Positions 33,447 through 40,772 of a DNA stretch of 64,000 bases are shown one piece after another (within the stretch, counting starts at the first letter, position 1; each line of letters opens with the position of its first letter). The notes under the pieces are model-generated. The model did not search any database, had not been told where the DNA came from, and saw only the letters and a list, made by a program, of their open reading frames with translations. Source of the stretch: Oscillospiraceae bacterium (GTDB taxonomy: Bacteria > Bacillota > Clostridia > Oscillospirales > Oscillospiraceae); assembly GCA_910575815.1 (NCBI GenBank), contig CAJTFN010000014.1, positions 62,001 through 126,000 of the forward strand. Direction: 5' to 3'. The translations under genes were made by a program, and so were the position numbers.

Positions 33447-33809
33447 ATGGAAGACCTTTATAATGTGGAGTGCTGTGATTTCATCCATGCCCATGAGGAC
33501 ATCGTGGAGAGGGTCCGGCGGGAGCTGCCGGGGGAGGATACGCTGTACGATCTGACAGAGCTGTTCCGCATCTTCGGGGACTCCACCCGGGTTCGGATTC
33601 TGTACGTGCTCTTCGAGGCGGAGATGTGTGTCTGTGACATTGCCCAGCTGCTGGGCATGACCCAGTCGGCCATCTCCCATCAGCTCCGGGCGCTGAAGAA
33701 CGTCCGTCTGGTGAAGTCCCGCCGGGAGGGCAAGACGGTGTTCTATTCTCTGGCGGACGACCACGTGAAGACCATCATTGACCAGGGGCTGGAGCACGTC
33801 CGGGAGTGA
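33447..33809 (+). CDS. ArsR/SmtB-family metal-sensing repressor (CadC-like)
   Basis: A 120-residue winged-helix repressor. The metal site type is CadC-like: an N-terminal Cys-Cys pair (residues 9-10) and C61/C63 in the MCVCDIA alpha-3 motif. The recognition helix is MTQSAISHQLRALKNVRLVK. It would release its operator on binding soft metals (Cd, Pb, Zn). The ATG at 33447 follows AAAGGAG. Confidence 0.9.
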   Translation: MEDLYNVECCDFIHAHEDIVERVRRELPGEDTLYDLTELFRIFGDSTRVRILYVLFEAEMCVCDIAQLLGMTQSAISHQLRALKNVRLVKSRREGKTVFYSLADDHVKTIIDQGLEHVRE

Positions 33810-33860
33810 TTCCGTTTTCCCTATGCGAAAACATATGAACATATTTAGGAGGAATTTGTC

Positions 33861-34079
33861 ATGAAAAAGCGTTTCAAACTCACCGATCTGGATTGCGCCA
33901 ACTGCGCCGCGAAGATGGAAGAGGCCATTAAGAAGATTGATGGCGTGAAGGACGCCACCGTTAGCTTTATGGCACAGAAGATGACCGTTGAGGCGGACGA
34001 TGCCCGGTTTGATGACATTATGAAGGAGATTGTGGCGGTTTGCAAAAAAGTAGAGCCTGATTGTGTTATCAACCTTTAA
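33861..34079 (+). CDS. Stand-alone HMA metal-binding protein
   Basis: A 72-residue heavy-metal-associated domain with the DLDCANCAAKME metal loop (CxxC). It probably hands metal to, or acts as the missing N-terminal domain of, the downstream P-type ATPase. TTTAGGAGG lies before the ATG. The stop is followed directly by repeat copy D. Confidence 0.92.
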   Translation: MKKRFKLTDLDCANCAAKMEEAIKKIDGVKDATVSFMAQKMTVEADDARFDDIMKEIVAVCKKVEPDCVINL

Positions 34080-34086
34080 GCAGGTT

Positions 34087-34424
34087 GAGGGCTGGTGCTC
34101 GCCCTTGCGGGCGGGGAGGATTTCAGCCATGAGGATGGCTGGTGCTTTTGCACCCCCCATTTTCTCTTTTTCTTCCAGAAGAAAACGAGAAAACGGGCCG
34201 TGCACGGTCCAAAAGAGAAAAAGAAGTACGGGGGTTGCGATACGGGGGCGCGCCTGAATGATTGGCGGGAGACAGGAATGACTTCTCACGCGGCGTAGTC
34301 AGACGGGAGCTGGTGCTACTCGACTTGGCGTATTTCTCTTTCCGCTGTCGCTGGCCTGGTCATCGAATCGGCCTGGATTCCTTTTTTCTTCATCGGCTCT
34401 TCTATCGATAGAACACCCTGTAGG
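34087..34424 (+). repeat. Dispersed intergenic repeat, copy D
   Basis: A full-length copy in the same orientation as copy A, running from GAGGGCTGGTGCTCGCCC to the ATCGAT palindrome and CCCTGTAGG. The hairpin has one unpaired change (CTCTTTTTC against GAAAACGAG). It fills most of the 404-nt gap between the HMA gene and the ATPase gene. Confidence 0.9.
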
Positions 34425-34483
34425 GGTCCTCGGCGGCCCGTTCCCCGCAGCGCATCCCCAAACTACTCAAGGAGATGTTTCGA

Positions 34484-36457
34484 ATGAAAAACCTCACCTG
34501 CAAGCAGCGGAAAATGCTCTACCGGATTCTCCTGGCGGCGGCGCTGCTGATCGTGATCAAACTGCTGCCCGCCATTTATCTGCCTGTTCATGTCCCGCTG
34601 GTTACCACGGCGGATCTCCGCATGAACAGCGGCCCGGCCTATTTCCTGTCCCCCTGGCTCTTCTATCTGGTTCCCTACGTTATCATCGGCTGGGATGTTC
34701 TTTGGAAGGCCGTTCGCAACATCCTGAACGGGCAGGTCTTCGATGAGAACTTTCTTATGGCCCTGGCCACCGTGGGAGCCTTTGCCACCGGAGAGTACGC
34801 CGAGGCGGTTTTTGTCATGCTTTTCTACCAAACCGGTGAGCTTTTTCAGGACTACGCCGTGGGCAAGTCCCGCCAGTCCATCGCCGCCCTGATGGACATC
34901 CGCCCGGACACCGCGAATCTGGAAAACGAGGATGGCTCGCTGGAGGAGGTGGACCCGGAGGATGTGGAGGTGGGCGCCGTGGTGGTGGTTCGCCCTGGTG
35001 AGCGGGTTCCCCTGGACGGCGAGGTTCTGGAGGGCGCTTCCGCCCTGGACACCGCCGCTCTCACCGGCGAGTCCGTGCCCCGGGACGTGGGCCCTGGCGA
35101 CGCGGTCATCAGCGGCTGCGTGAATCAGTCGGGGTTACTGCGGGTGAAGGTCACGAAGCCCTGCGAGGAGTCCACGGTTTCCAAAATCTTGGATCTGGTG
35201 GAAAACGCCGGGGAGAAAAAGGCCGCCAGCGAGAACTTTATCACCCGCTTTGCCCGGTATTACACTCCCTGTGTGGTTATTGCGGCCACGGCCCTGTTTC
35301 TTTTGCCTACCCTGGCCCTGACCTTGATTCCCCCCTCCGCGCAGCCCGCCTTTCTGGCGGGGACTCAATGGACCGGCTGGCTTCACCGGGCGCTGATTTT
35401 CCTGGTAATCTCCTGTCCCTGCGCGCTGGTGATCTCCGTGCCTCTGAGCTTCTTCGGCGGCATCGGCGGAGCCAGCAAGTGCGGCATTTTGGTGAAGGGC
35501 AGCAACTACCTGGAGACCCTGGCCCGGACGGAGACGGTGGTCTTCGACAAGACCGGCACCCTGACGCAGGGAAGTTTTACCGTTACCGCCCTGCATCCCG
35601 CTCCGGGCGTTGCCGAGGACGCCCTGCTGGAGGCCGCCGCTTTGGCGGAGAGCTGGTCCAGCCATCCCATCTCTGTTTCCCTTCGGAAGGCCTGGGGGAA
35701 GGAGATCGATCCCAGCCGGGTGACGGAGGTGGAGGAGCTGGCCGGCCACGGTGTGACGGCCAAGGTGGACGGAAGAGCCGTCTCCGCCGGCAACTGCCGC
35801 CTGATGGAGAAGGAGGGGGTTCAGTGGGAGTCCTGCGAGCTGCCGGGGACCATTGTTCACGTGACCGTGGATGGGGTCTATGCTGGGCACATCCTGATTT
35901 CCGATTTACCCAAGCCCGAGGCCAAAACCCTGGTAGAGGGACTGAAGGCGGCGGGGGTGAAGCGGACCGTTATGCTCACCGGAGACACCGAGGCCACGGC
36001 CAAGACGGTGGCCCAGGAGCTGGGCATTGACGAGTATCACGCCCAGCTTCTTCCCGCCGGTAAGGTGGAGCGGGTCGAGGCGCTGCTGGCAAAGAAATCC
36101 CCCAAGGCCGCCCTGGCTTTCGTGGGAGACGGCATCAACGATGCTCCGGTTCTCACCCGGGCGGACATCGGAATTGCCATGGGAGCCCTGGGTTCTGACG
36201 CCGCCATCGAGGCCGCGGACATTGTGCTGATGGACGACAACCCGGCCAAGATCGCCACCGCCATGCGGATTTCCAGAAAGACCCTGAGAATCGTGAAGCA
36301 GAACATCTGGTTCGCCCTGGGGGTGAAGGGCGCGGTGCTGCTGCTGGGGGCCTTCGGCGTGGCGACCATGTGGGAGGCGGTGTTCGCCGATGTGGGCGTG
36401 GCCTTCATCGCCATCCTGAACGCCATGCGGTGCCTGCGGGTGGAATCGCTCAAGTGA
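34484..36457 (+). CDS. Heavy-metal-translocating P1B-type ATPase (CadA/ZntA-like)
   Basis: A 657-residue P1B ATPase exporting soft divalent metals. It has the transmembrane CPC motif (VISCPCALVIS), phosphorylation site DKTGTLT, TGES actuator motif, HP locus (SWSSHPIS) and GDGINDAP hinge. CPC suggests Cd/Zn/Pb rather than Cu. The usual N-terminal HMA domain is missing; the separate HMA protein upstream supplies it. The ATG at 34484 is chosen over 34475 because AAGGAG is 10 nt away. Confidence 0.95.
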   Translation: MKNLTCKQRKMLYRILLAAALLIVIKLLPAIYLPVHVPLVTTADLRMNSGPAYFLSPWLFYLVPYVIIGWDVLWKAVRNILNGQVFDENFLMALATVGAFATGEYAEAVFVMLFYQTGELFQDYAVGKSRQSIAALMDIRPDTANLENEDGSLEEVDPEDVEVGAVVVVRPGERVPLDGEVLEGASALDTAALTGESVPRDVGPGDAVISGCVNQSGLLRVKVTKPCEESTVSKILDLVENAGEKKAASENFITRFARYYTPCVVIAATALFLLPTLALTLIPPSAQPAFLAGTQWTGWLHRALIFLVISCPCALVISVPLSFFGGIGGASKCGILVKGSNYLETLARTETVVFDKTGTLTQGSFTVTALHPAPGVAEDALLEAAALAESWSSHPISVSLRKAWGKEIDPSRVTEVEELAGHGVTAKVDGRAVSAGNCRLMEKEGVQWESCELPGTIVHVTVDGVYAGHILISDLPKPEAKTLVEGLKAAGVKRTVMLTGDTEATAKTVAQELGIDEYHAQLLPAGKVERVEALLAKKSPKAALAFVGDGINDAPVLTRADIGIAMGALGSDAAIEAADIVLMDDNPAKIATAMRISRKTLRIVKQNIWFALGVKGAVLLLGAFGVATMWEAVFADVGVAFIAILNAMRCLRVESLK

Positions 36458-36460
36458 AGA

Positions 36461-36497
36461 AAAGACCCTGCCCTCTTCGGGGCAGGGTCTTGTTTCG
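36461..36497. terminator. Terminator between the ATPase gene and ribF
   Basis: AAGACCCTGCCC pairs with GGGCAGGGTCTT over a short loop, followed by TTGTTT, 4 nt after the ATPase stop. It may serve both convergent units. Confidence 0.85.
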
Positions 36498-36527
36498 CTG
36501 GTCAGGTCCGGGGTGCGGGGCACCGTT

Positions 36528-37430
36528 TTAGGTTCCCTCTTGAAAATACCGCCGTGTCGTGTCTGCGTCGGCGGCGATCTGGGATCGGAGCGCGTCCAGG
36601 GAGTCGAACCGGATTTCGTCCCGGAGGTGCTTGTAAAACTCCAGCCGGAGGGTCTGCCCATACAGATCCCCCTGGAAGTCCAGCAGGCAGGCCTCCACCG
36701 TCACGTCGGACCCGCTGTTCACCGTGGGCCGGGTGCCCACGTTGGTGACGGCGGGGCAGCTGGTCCCGTCCTGGAAATAAACCCGGGTCACATAGACCCC
36801 GTGGCTGGGAACCAGCACATGGGGGGGCACCGGCAGGTTCGCCGTGGGGAACAGCCGGGAGGAGCCCAGGCCCCGTCCGTGCCGGACGGTCCCGGTCAGG
36901 GTGTGGGGGTGGCCCAGGAAGCGGCCCGCCCGCTCCACCTGGCCCATCTCAATCAGGCGGCGGATGTACGTGGAACTGACGGTGACCCCGCCGATCTCCA
37001 CCTCCGGAATGATGTCGCAGCCCAGGCCCAGGGCGGCGCACTTCTCTTTCAGAAGCTCCGGCGTGCCCTGATTCTTGTGGCCAAAGCGGTGGTCGTGGCC
37101 AGCCACCAGATGGACGGCGTTCCAGCGGCCCACCAGCAGCTCCGAGACGAAGTCCTCCCAGCTTGTGGTCATCATCTCCCGGTCAAAGGGAGCCAGGATG
37201 ACGTCCTTGATGCCGTACAGCCGCCGGACCAGGTCCCGCCGGTCCTCCGGCGAGTTGATGAGGGGACAGGGAATCCCGGTGACCACCTCCTTGGGCGGCC
37301 GGTCAAAGGTGAAGACGGCTGGGATAATCCCCCGGCGGGCGGCTTCCTCCGCCGTCCGGCGGAGCAGGGCGGCGTGGCCCAGGTGGACCCCGTCGAAGAA
37401 GCCCAGGGCGATGACACGTTCTTTCCTCAT
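36528..37430 (-). CDS. ribF: Bifunctional riboflavin kinase/FAD synthetase
   Basis: A 300-residue RibF making FMN and FAD. The N-terminal adenylyltransferase motif GFFDGVHLGHAALLRR and the ISSTxIR-like VSSTYIRRLI are present; the C-terminal flavokinase has LFPTANL and GVYVTRVYF. The ATG at 37430 overlaps the stop of the preceding gene. Last gene of the nusA-infB-truB cluster. Confidence 0.95.
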   Translation of the reverse strand: MRKERVIALGFFDGVHLGHAALLRRTAEEAARRGIIPAVFTFDRPPKEVVTGIPCPLINSPEDRRDLVRRLYGIKDVILAPFDREMMTTSWEDFVSELLVGRWNAVHLVAGHDHRFGHKNQGTPELLKEKCAALGLGCDIIPEVEIGGVTVSSTYIRRLIEMGQVERAGRFLGHPHTLTGTVRHGRGLGSSRLFPTANLPVPPHVLVPSHGVYVTRVYFQDGTSCPAVTNVGTRPTVNSGSDVTVEACLLDFQGDLYGQTLRLEFYKHLRDEIRFDSLDALRSQIAADADTTRRYFQEGT

Positions 37431-37771
37431 GGCGTAATATCCCTCCATTCCCCGTCCCGGAGTATTTCATAGCACCCCCGTGGGGGCCGCCGGCTGTCCC
37501 GGTCCTTCGCGGGGACAGGGGACAACGGACCGCCTGGCAGACAATTGGAGATGGCAATCCACCCCCGCCTATCCGGTTCCTTGGACCGGAGGTCCAAGCC
37601 CTTGTCCGGAGCGCCGCAGCGGAAATCCACGCGGCAAAACAGGGCCTCCGGGTTCTCATAGAGACAGACACAGGTTTCCTCTCGCTGGGCCTCGCGGGGC
37701 AAGACCGGACAGACCGACGCAGTACGTCCGCCAACCGGACCGGGGTTCTTTAAAAATCCATACATCCGCAT
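37427..37771 (-). CDS. Hypothetical protein between truB and ribF
   Basis: A 114-residue, Cys/Arg/Pro-rich protein (MRMYGFLKNPGPVGGRTASV to DGEWRDITP). No family is recognised. The stop overlaps the ribF ATG (ATGA), and GAGGAAG lies 8 nt before the ATG, which supports it being translated. It begins 12 nt downstream of truB. Confidence 0.5.
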   Translation of the reverse strand: MRMYGFLKNPGPVGGRTASVCPVLPREAQREETCVCLYENPEALFCRVDFRCGAPDKGLDLRSKEPDRRGWIAISNCLPGGPLSPVPAKDRDSRRPPRGCYEILRDGEWRDITP

Positions 37772-37783
37772 AGGGGCGCTTCC

Positions 37784-38644
37784 TCAGAAAAAGTTTTTGA
37801 CCGAAGTCAGAGTCCCGTCCTTGGACCGGGACAGGCACAGGAAGTCCCCGTTTTGCCCATAGACCCGGTAAGTACCGTCTGCCGTTCCTGGCAGGGTGAC
37901 GGGGTTTCCGCAGCGGACCCGCTTCTCCTGTCCCGGAGAGCGGACCGTCAGGGCGGGGTGCCGGGCAAAGAGGCTGTCCAGAGGCCGGAGCAGGGCCTCC
38001 CCCTGGGCTTGCAGGTCCTCCAGAGTTACGGCGTCCGCCAGGGTAAAGCCCGCCGCCATGGTCCGCCGGAGGCGGTACAGCGCTCCGCCGCAGCCCAGGG
38101 CCTGTCCGATGTCGTGGCAGAGGGTGCGGATGTAAGTGCCCTTGGAGCAGAGGCAGCGGAGACGGTAATCCGTCTCGCTCTCCGCCTCCAGGAGCTCCAG
38201 CTCGTAAATGGTGACCTCCCGGGGCTTCCGCTCCACCTCCTGTCCCTTCCGGGCCAGCTCATAGAGCTTTTTCCCCTGGATTTTCACGGCGGAGTACATG
38301 GGAGGAATCTGCTGAATCTCCCCTCGGAAGGCGGCCAGAGTCTCTTCCAGCTCCGCCCGTCCAACTGCCCCGGGCCGGGTCTCCAAAACCGTTCCGGTGA
38401 CGTCCTGGGTGTCCGTGACAAGCCCAAGCCGGAGTCCCGCGTCGTACTCCTTGCGTCCGTTCTCCGCGAACTCCACCGCCCGGGTGGCCCGGCCCACGAA
38501 GACGGGCAGCACCCCTGTGGCCATAGGGTCCAGGGTGCCGCCGTGGCCCACGCGCTTCTCGCGGAGGATGCCCCGAACCTTGGCGCACACGTCCATTGAG
38601 GTCCACCCGGCGGGCTTGTCGATGATTAAAATTCCATTCGCCAT
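37784..38644 (-). CDS. truB: tRNA pseudouridine55 synthase
   Basis: A 286-residue TruB that makes the universal T-loop pseudouridine. GGTLDPMATGVLPVFVGRAT contains the catalytic Asp, and KxYxxxxxLG-type YDAGLRLGLVTDTQD follows. A PUA-like C-terminal region is present. Confidence 0.96.
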   Translation of the reverse strand: MANGILIIDKPAGWTSMDVCAKVRGILREKRVGHGGTLDPMATGVLPVFVGRATRAVEFAENGRKEYDAGLRLGLVTDTQDVTGTVLETRPGAVGRAELEETLAAFRGEIQQIPPMYSAVKIQGKKLYELARKGQEVERKPREVTIYELELLEAESETDYRLRCLCSKGTYIRTLCHDIGQALGCGGALYRLRRTMAAGFTLADAVTLEDLQAQGEALLRPLDSLFARHPALTVRSPGQEKRVRCGNPVTLPGTADGTYRVYGQNGDFLCLSRSKDGTLTSVKNFF

Positions 38645-38742
38645 AGCTTATTCCGGCAGGAGCGAAGAGACAGGGGACATTCCGAACCCGCCTTCCGGCG
38701 CTCCGGCTTGTCCTGTCCGAAGGGTCTCCCGCCGTCGATCTC

Positions 38743-39702
38743 CTATCTTGCTTGAAAGTCTGGGGCGGTTTGGGCGATGGCCTCCAGCATGCTCTCCCTG
38801 GCCTTTTCATAGGGGGCCTCCACGGTGCAGCCCGCGGCGGCGGCGTGGCCTCCGCCGCCCAGGAGGGCGCAGGCCTTGGTGGCGTTCACCCGGGGGCCGG
38901 TGCGCAGGGAGAACTTCCACACGTCCGGCCGGAGCTCCCGCATGGTGACGGCGCAGTCCACCCCCTGGATTTGCCCCCCCAGGGCGGAGAGGTCCTCGGC
39001 GTCGGTCTCCGTGGCCTGGACGCGCTCCATGAGGGACAGGGGAACCGACAGCACGGCCACCCGCCCGCGGTCATAATATTCGGCTGCGCCAAGCATGGCG
39101 GACTCCAGGGCCAGGCGCTTCCGGGTTTTGGTGCGGAAGAAGGTCTTGTTCACCGCCTGGAAGTCGATGCCGGTCCGCAGCAGGGCGGCGGCCACGGCGT
39201 GGGTCTGAGCGGTGGTGTTGTTGTAGGCGAAGCAGCCGCAGTCCGTGGACACGGCCACGTAAAGAGGAAGGGCCATCTCCGCCGTAATGGGCCCCAGCTG
39301 GGCCAGGAGGTCGTAGATGATCTCCCCGGTAGCGGCGGCGGAGGGCCGGACATAATTCTCCCGTCCAAAGTGCTCAAAGGAGGGGTGATGGTCGATGGCC
39401 AGGTCCACCCGGCCAACATAGGGCTTCGCGTTTTCCGGAAAGAGGGCGGTGGTGGCGATGTCCACAGAGACGATCCTCTCCGGCGCGAAGCCCTCCGGGG
39501 CGGCGTAGGGAAGGAAGTAGGGGGCTGTGGTGTCCGTCAATTCCGGGTTAGGGAGGAGATAGGCCGTCTTCCCCAGGGCCCGCAGGCCCGCGCAGAGGGC
39601 GGCGGCGGAGCCCACGGTGTCCCCGTCGGGGCGGAGGTGGGTGAGGAGGAGGACGCTGTCAAAGGACCGCAGCAGGGCGGCGGTCTGGTGTATGGTGAGC
39701 AT
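38743..39702 (-). CDS. nrnA: DHH-family nanoRNase/pAp phosphatase
   Basis: A 319-residue NrnA-type DHH/DHHA1 enzyme that degrades short RNAs and pAp. HLRPDGDTVGSAAAL, SVDIA and the DHHPS triad are visible, and GGGGHAAAAGC is the DHHA1 motif. The ATG at 39702 has AGGAGG at 7 nt; an ATG at 39708 overlapping the rbfA stop is possible. Confidence 0.93.
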   Translation of the reverse strand: MLTIHQTAALLRSFDSVLLLTHLRPDGDTVGSAAALCAGLRALGKTAYLLPNPELTDTTAPYFLPYAAPEGFAPERIVSVDIATTALFPENAKPYVGRVDLAIDHHPSFEHFGRENYVRPSAAATGEIIYDLLAQLGPITAEMALPLYVAVSTDCGCFAYNNTTAQTHAVAAALLRTGIDFQAVNKTFFRTKTRKRLALESAMLGAAEYYDRGRVAVLSVPLSLMERVQATETDAEDLSALGGQIQGVDCAVTMRELRPDVWKFSLRTGPRVNATKACALLGGGGHAAAAGCTVEAPYEKARESMLEAIAQTAPDFQAR

Positions 39703-39704
39703 GG

Positions 39705-40076
39705 TCATTCCTCCTCCGAAGCGCCGCGGGCGGCGTCTTTTTCTTCCTCCTTGCGCAGGAGCTCCAGGATGTGGGCGCCGTGCTGGATGGAGTCGTCGCC
39801 GGTGAATTGGAGCTCAGGGGTGTAGCGAAGCTGGAGGGCGTGACCCAGCTCCCGGCGAAGGAAGCCGGAGGCGGATTTAAGGCCCTTCAGCACGTCGGCC
39901 TCCCTGGTTTTCTCCAGGACGCTGACGTAGACCCGGGCGTAGCGCAGGTCATTGGTGGTGTCCACCCGAGTAATGGAGACCATCCCGGAGACGCGGGGGT
40001 CTTTCAGATTGCGAATCTGGGACGCCAGCTCCCGCTGGATTTCGTCATTGATTCGATGAATTCGATTGGAAGACAT
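39705..40076 (-). CDS. rbfA: Ribosome-binding factor A
   Basis: A 123-residue RbfA (16S 5'-helix maturation). RINDEIQRELASQIRNLKDP and YARVYVSVL are typical. AAGGAG precedes the ATG. About 700 nt separate it from infB, occupied by repeats E and F. Confidence 0.95.
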   Translation of the reverse strand: MSSNRIHRINDEIQRELASQIRNLKDPRVSGMVSITRVDTTNDLRYARVYVSVLEKTREADVLKGLKSASGFLRRELGHALQLRYTPELQFTGDDSIQHGAHILELLRKEEEKDAARGASEEE

Positions 40077-40106
40077 AATGTTCTCCTTAAAGATTCCCCC
40101 AGATGG

Positions 40107-40405
40107 GGGGCTTGTACTCGCCCTAACGGGCGGGGGGGATTTCAGCCATGAAGATGGCTGGTGCTTTGCACCCCCCATTTTCTCTTTTTCTTCCAGTAGA
40201 AAAAGAGAAAACGGGCCGTGCACGGTCCAAAAGAGAAAAAGAAGTACGAGGAGACGACGCGGGGGCGCGCCTGAATGACTGGCTGAAGCCAGGAATGACT
40301 TCTCCGCACGCAATTGGATTGAGCGGGGGTTTTGTCCGTAATCGAACGGACCAGCTGCTGTTTTCGCTGGCGCTCACAAGCAATCGAATCGGTCCGGCAA
40401 CGTCA
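40107..40405 (+). repeat. Dispersed intergenic repeat, copy E
   Basis: A near full-length copy beginning GGGGCTTGTACTCGCCC. Hairpin, GTGCAC palindrome, mirror arm and GGCGCGCC are all present; the 3' half is diverged. It meets copy F tail to tail. Confidence 0.85.
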
Positions 40406-40692
40406 GCCAGGCCGATTCTGCTACCGGCCAGCGACAGCGGAAAGAGAAATACGCCAAGTCGAGGACCACCAGCTCCCGTTTGACTGCTCCGCGGGGAAGT
40501 CATTCCTGGCTCCGGCCAGTCATTCAGGCGCGCCCCCGCGTCGTCTCCTCGTACTTCTTTTTCTCTTTTGGACCGTGCACGGCCCGTTTTCTCTTTTTCT
40601 ACTGGAAGAAAAAGAGAAAATGGGGGGTGCAAAGGACCAGCCATCTTCATGGCTGAAATCCTCCCCCGCCCGTTAGGGCGAGTACAAGCCCC
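40406..40692 (-). repeat. Dispersed intergenic repeat, copy F
   Basis: A near full-length copy in reverse orientation. Its G-rich end (AGTACAAGCCCC) mirrors that of copy E, so 40107-40692 is a large imperfect inverted repeat lying between infB and rbfA. Confidence 0.87.
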
Positions 40693-40737
40693 GTTCCCCG
40701 CTGGGGAAGCCCTGCTTTGCCCCAAAGCTTAACGAAA

Positions 40738-40760
40738 GGGCGGCGGCACAGCCGCCGCCC
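40738..40760. terminator. GC-rich hairpin downstream of infB
   Basis: GGGCGGCGGC-ACA-GCCGCCGCCC is a perfect 10-bp stem; on the minus strand it is followed by TTTCGTT, 12 nt after the infB stop. It may terminate part of the infB transcript before the repeats and rbfA. Confidence 0.55.
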
Positions 40761-40772
40761 CTAGGGTATGCG

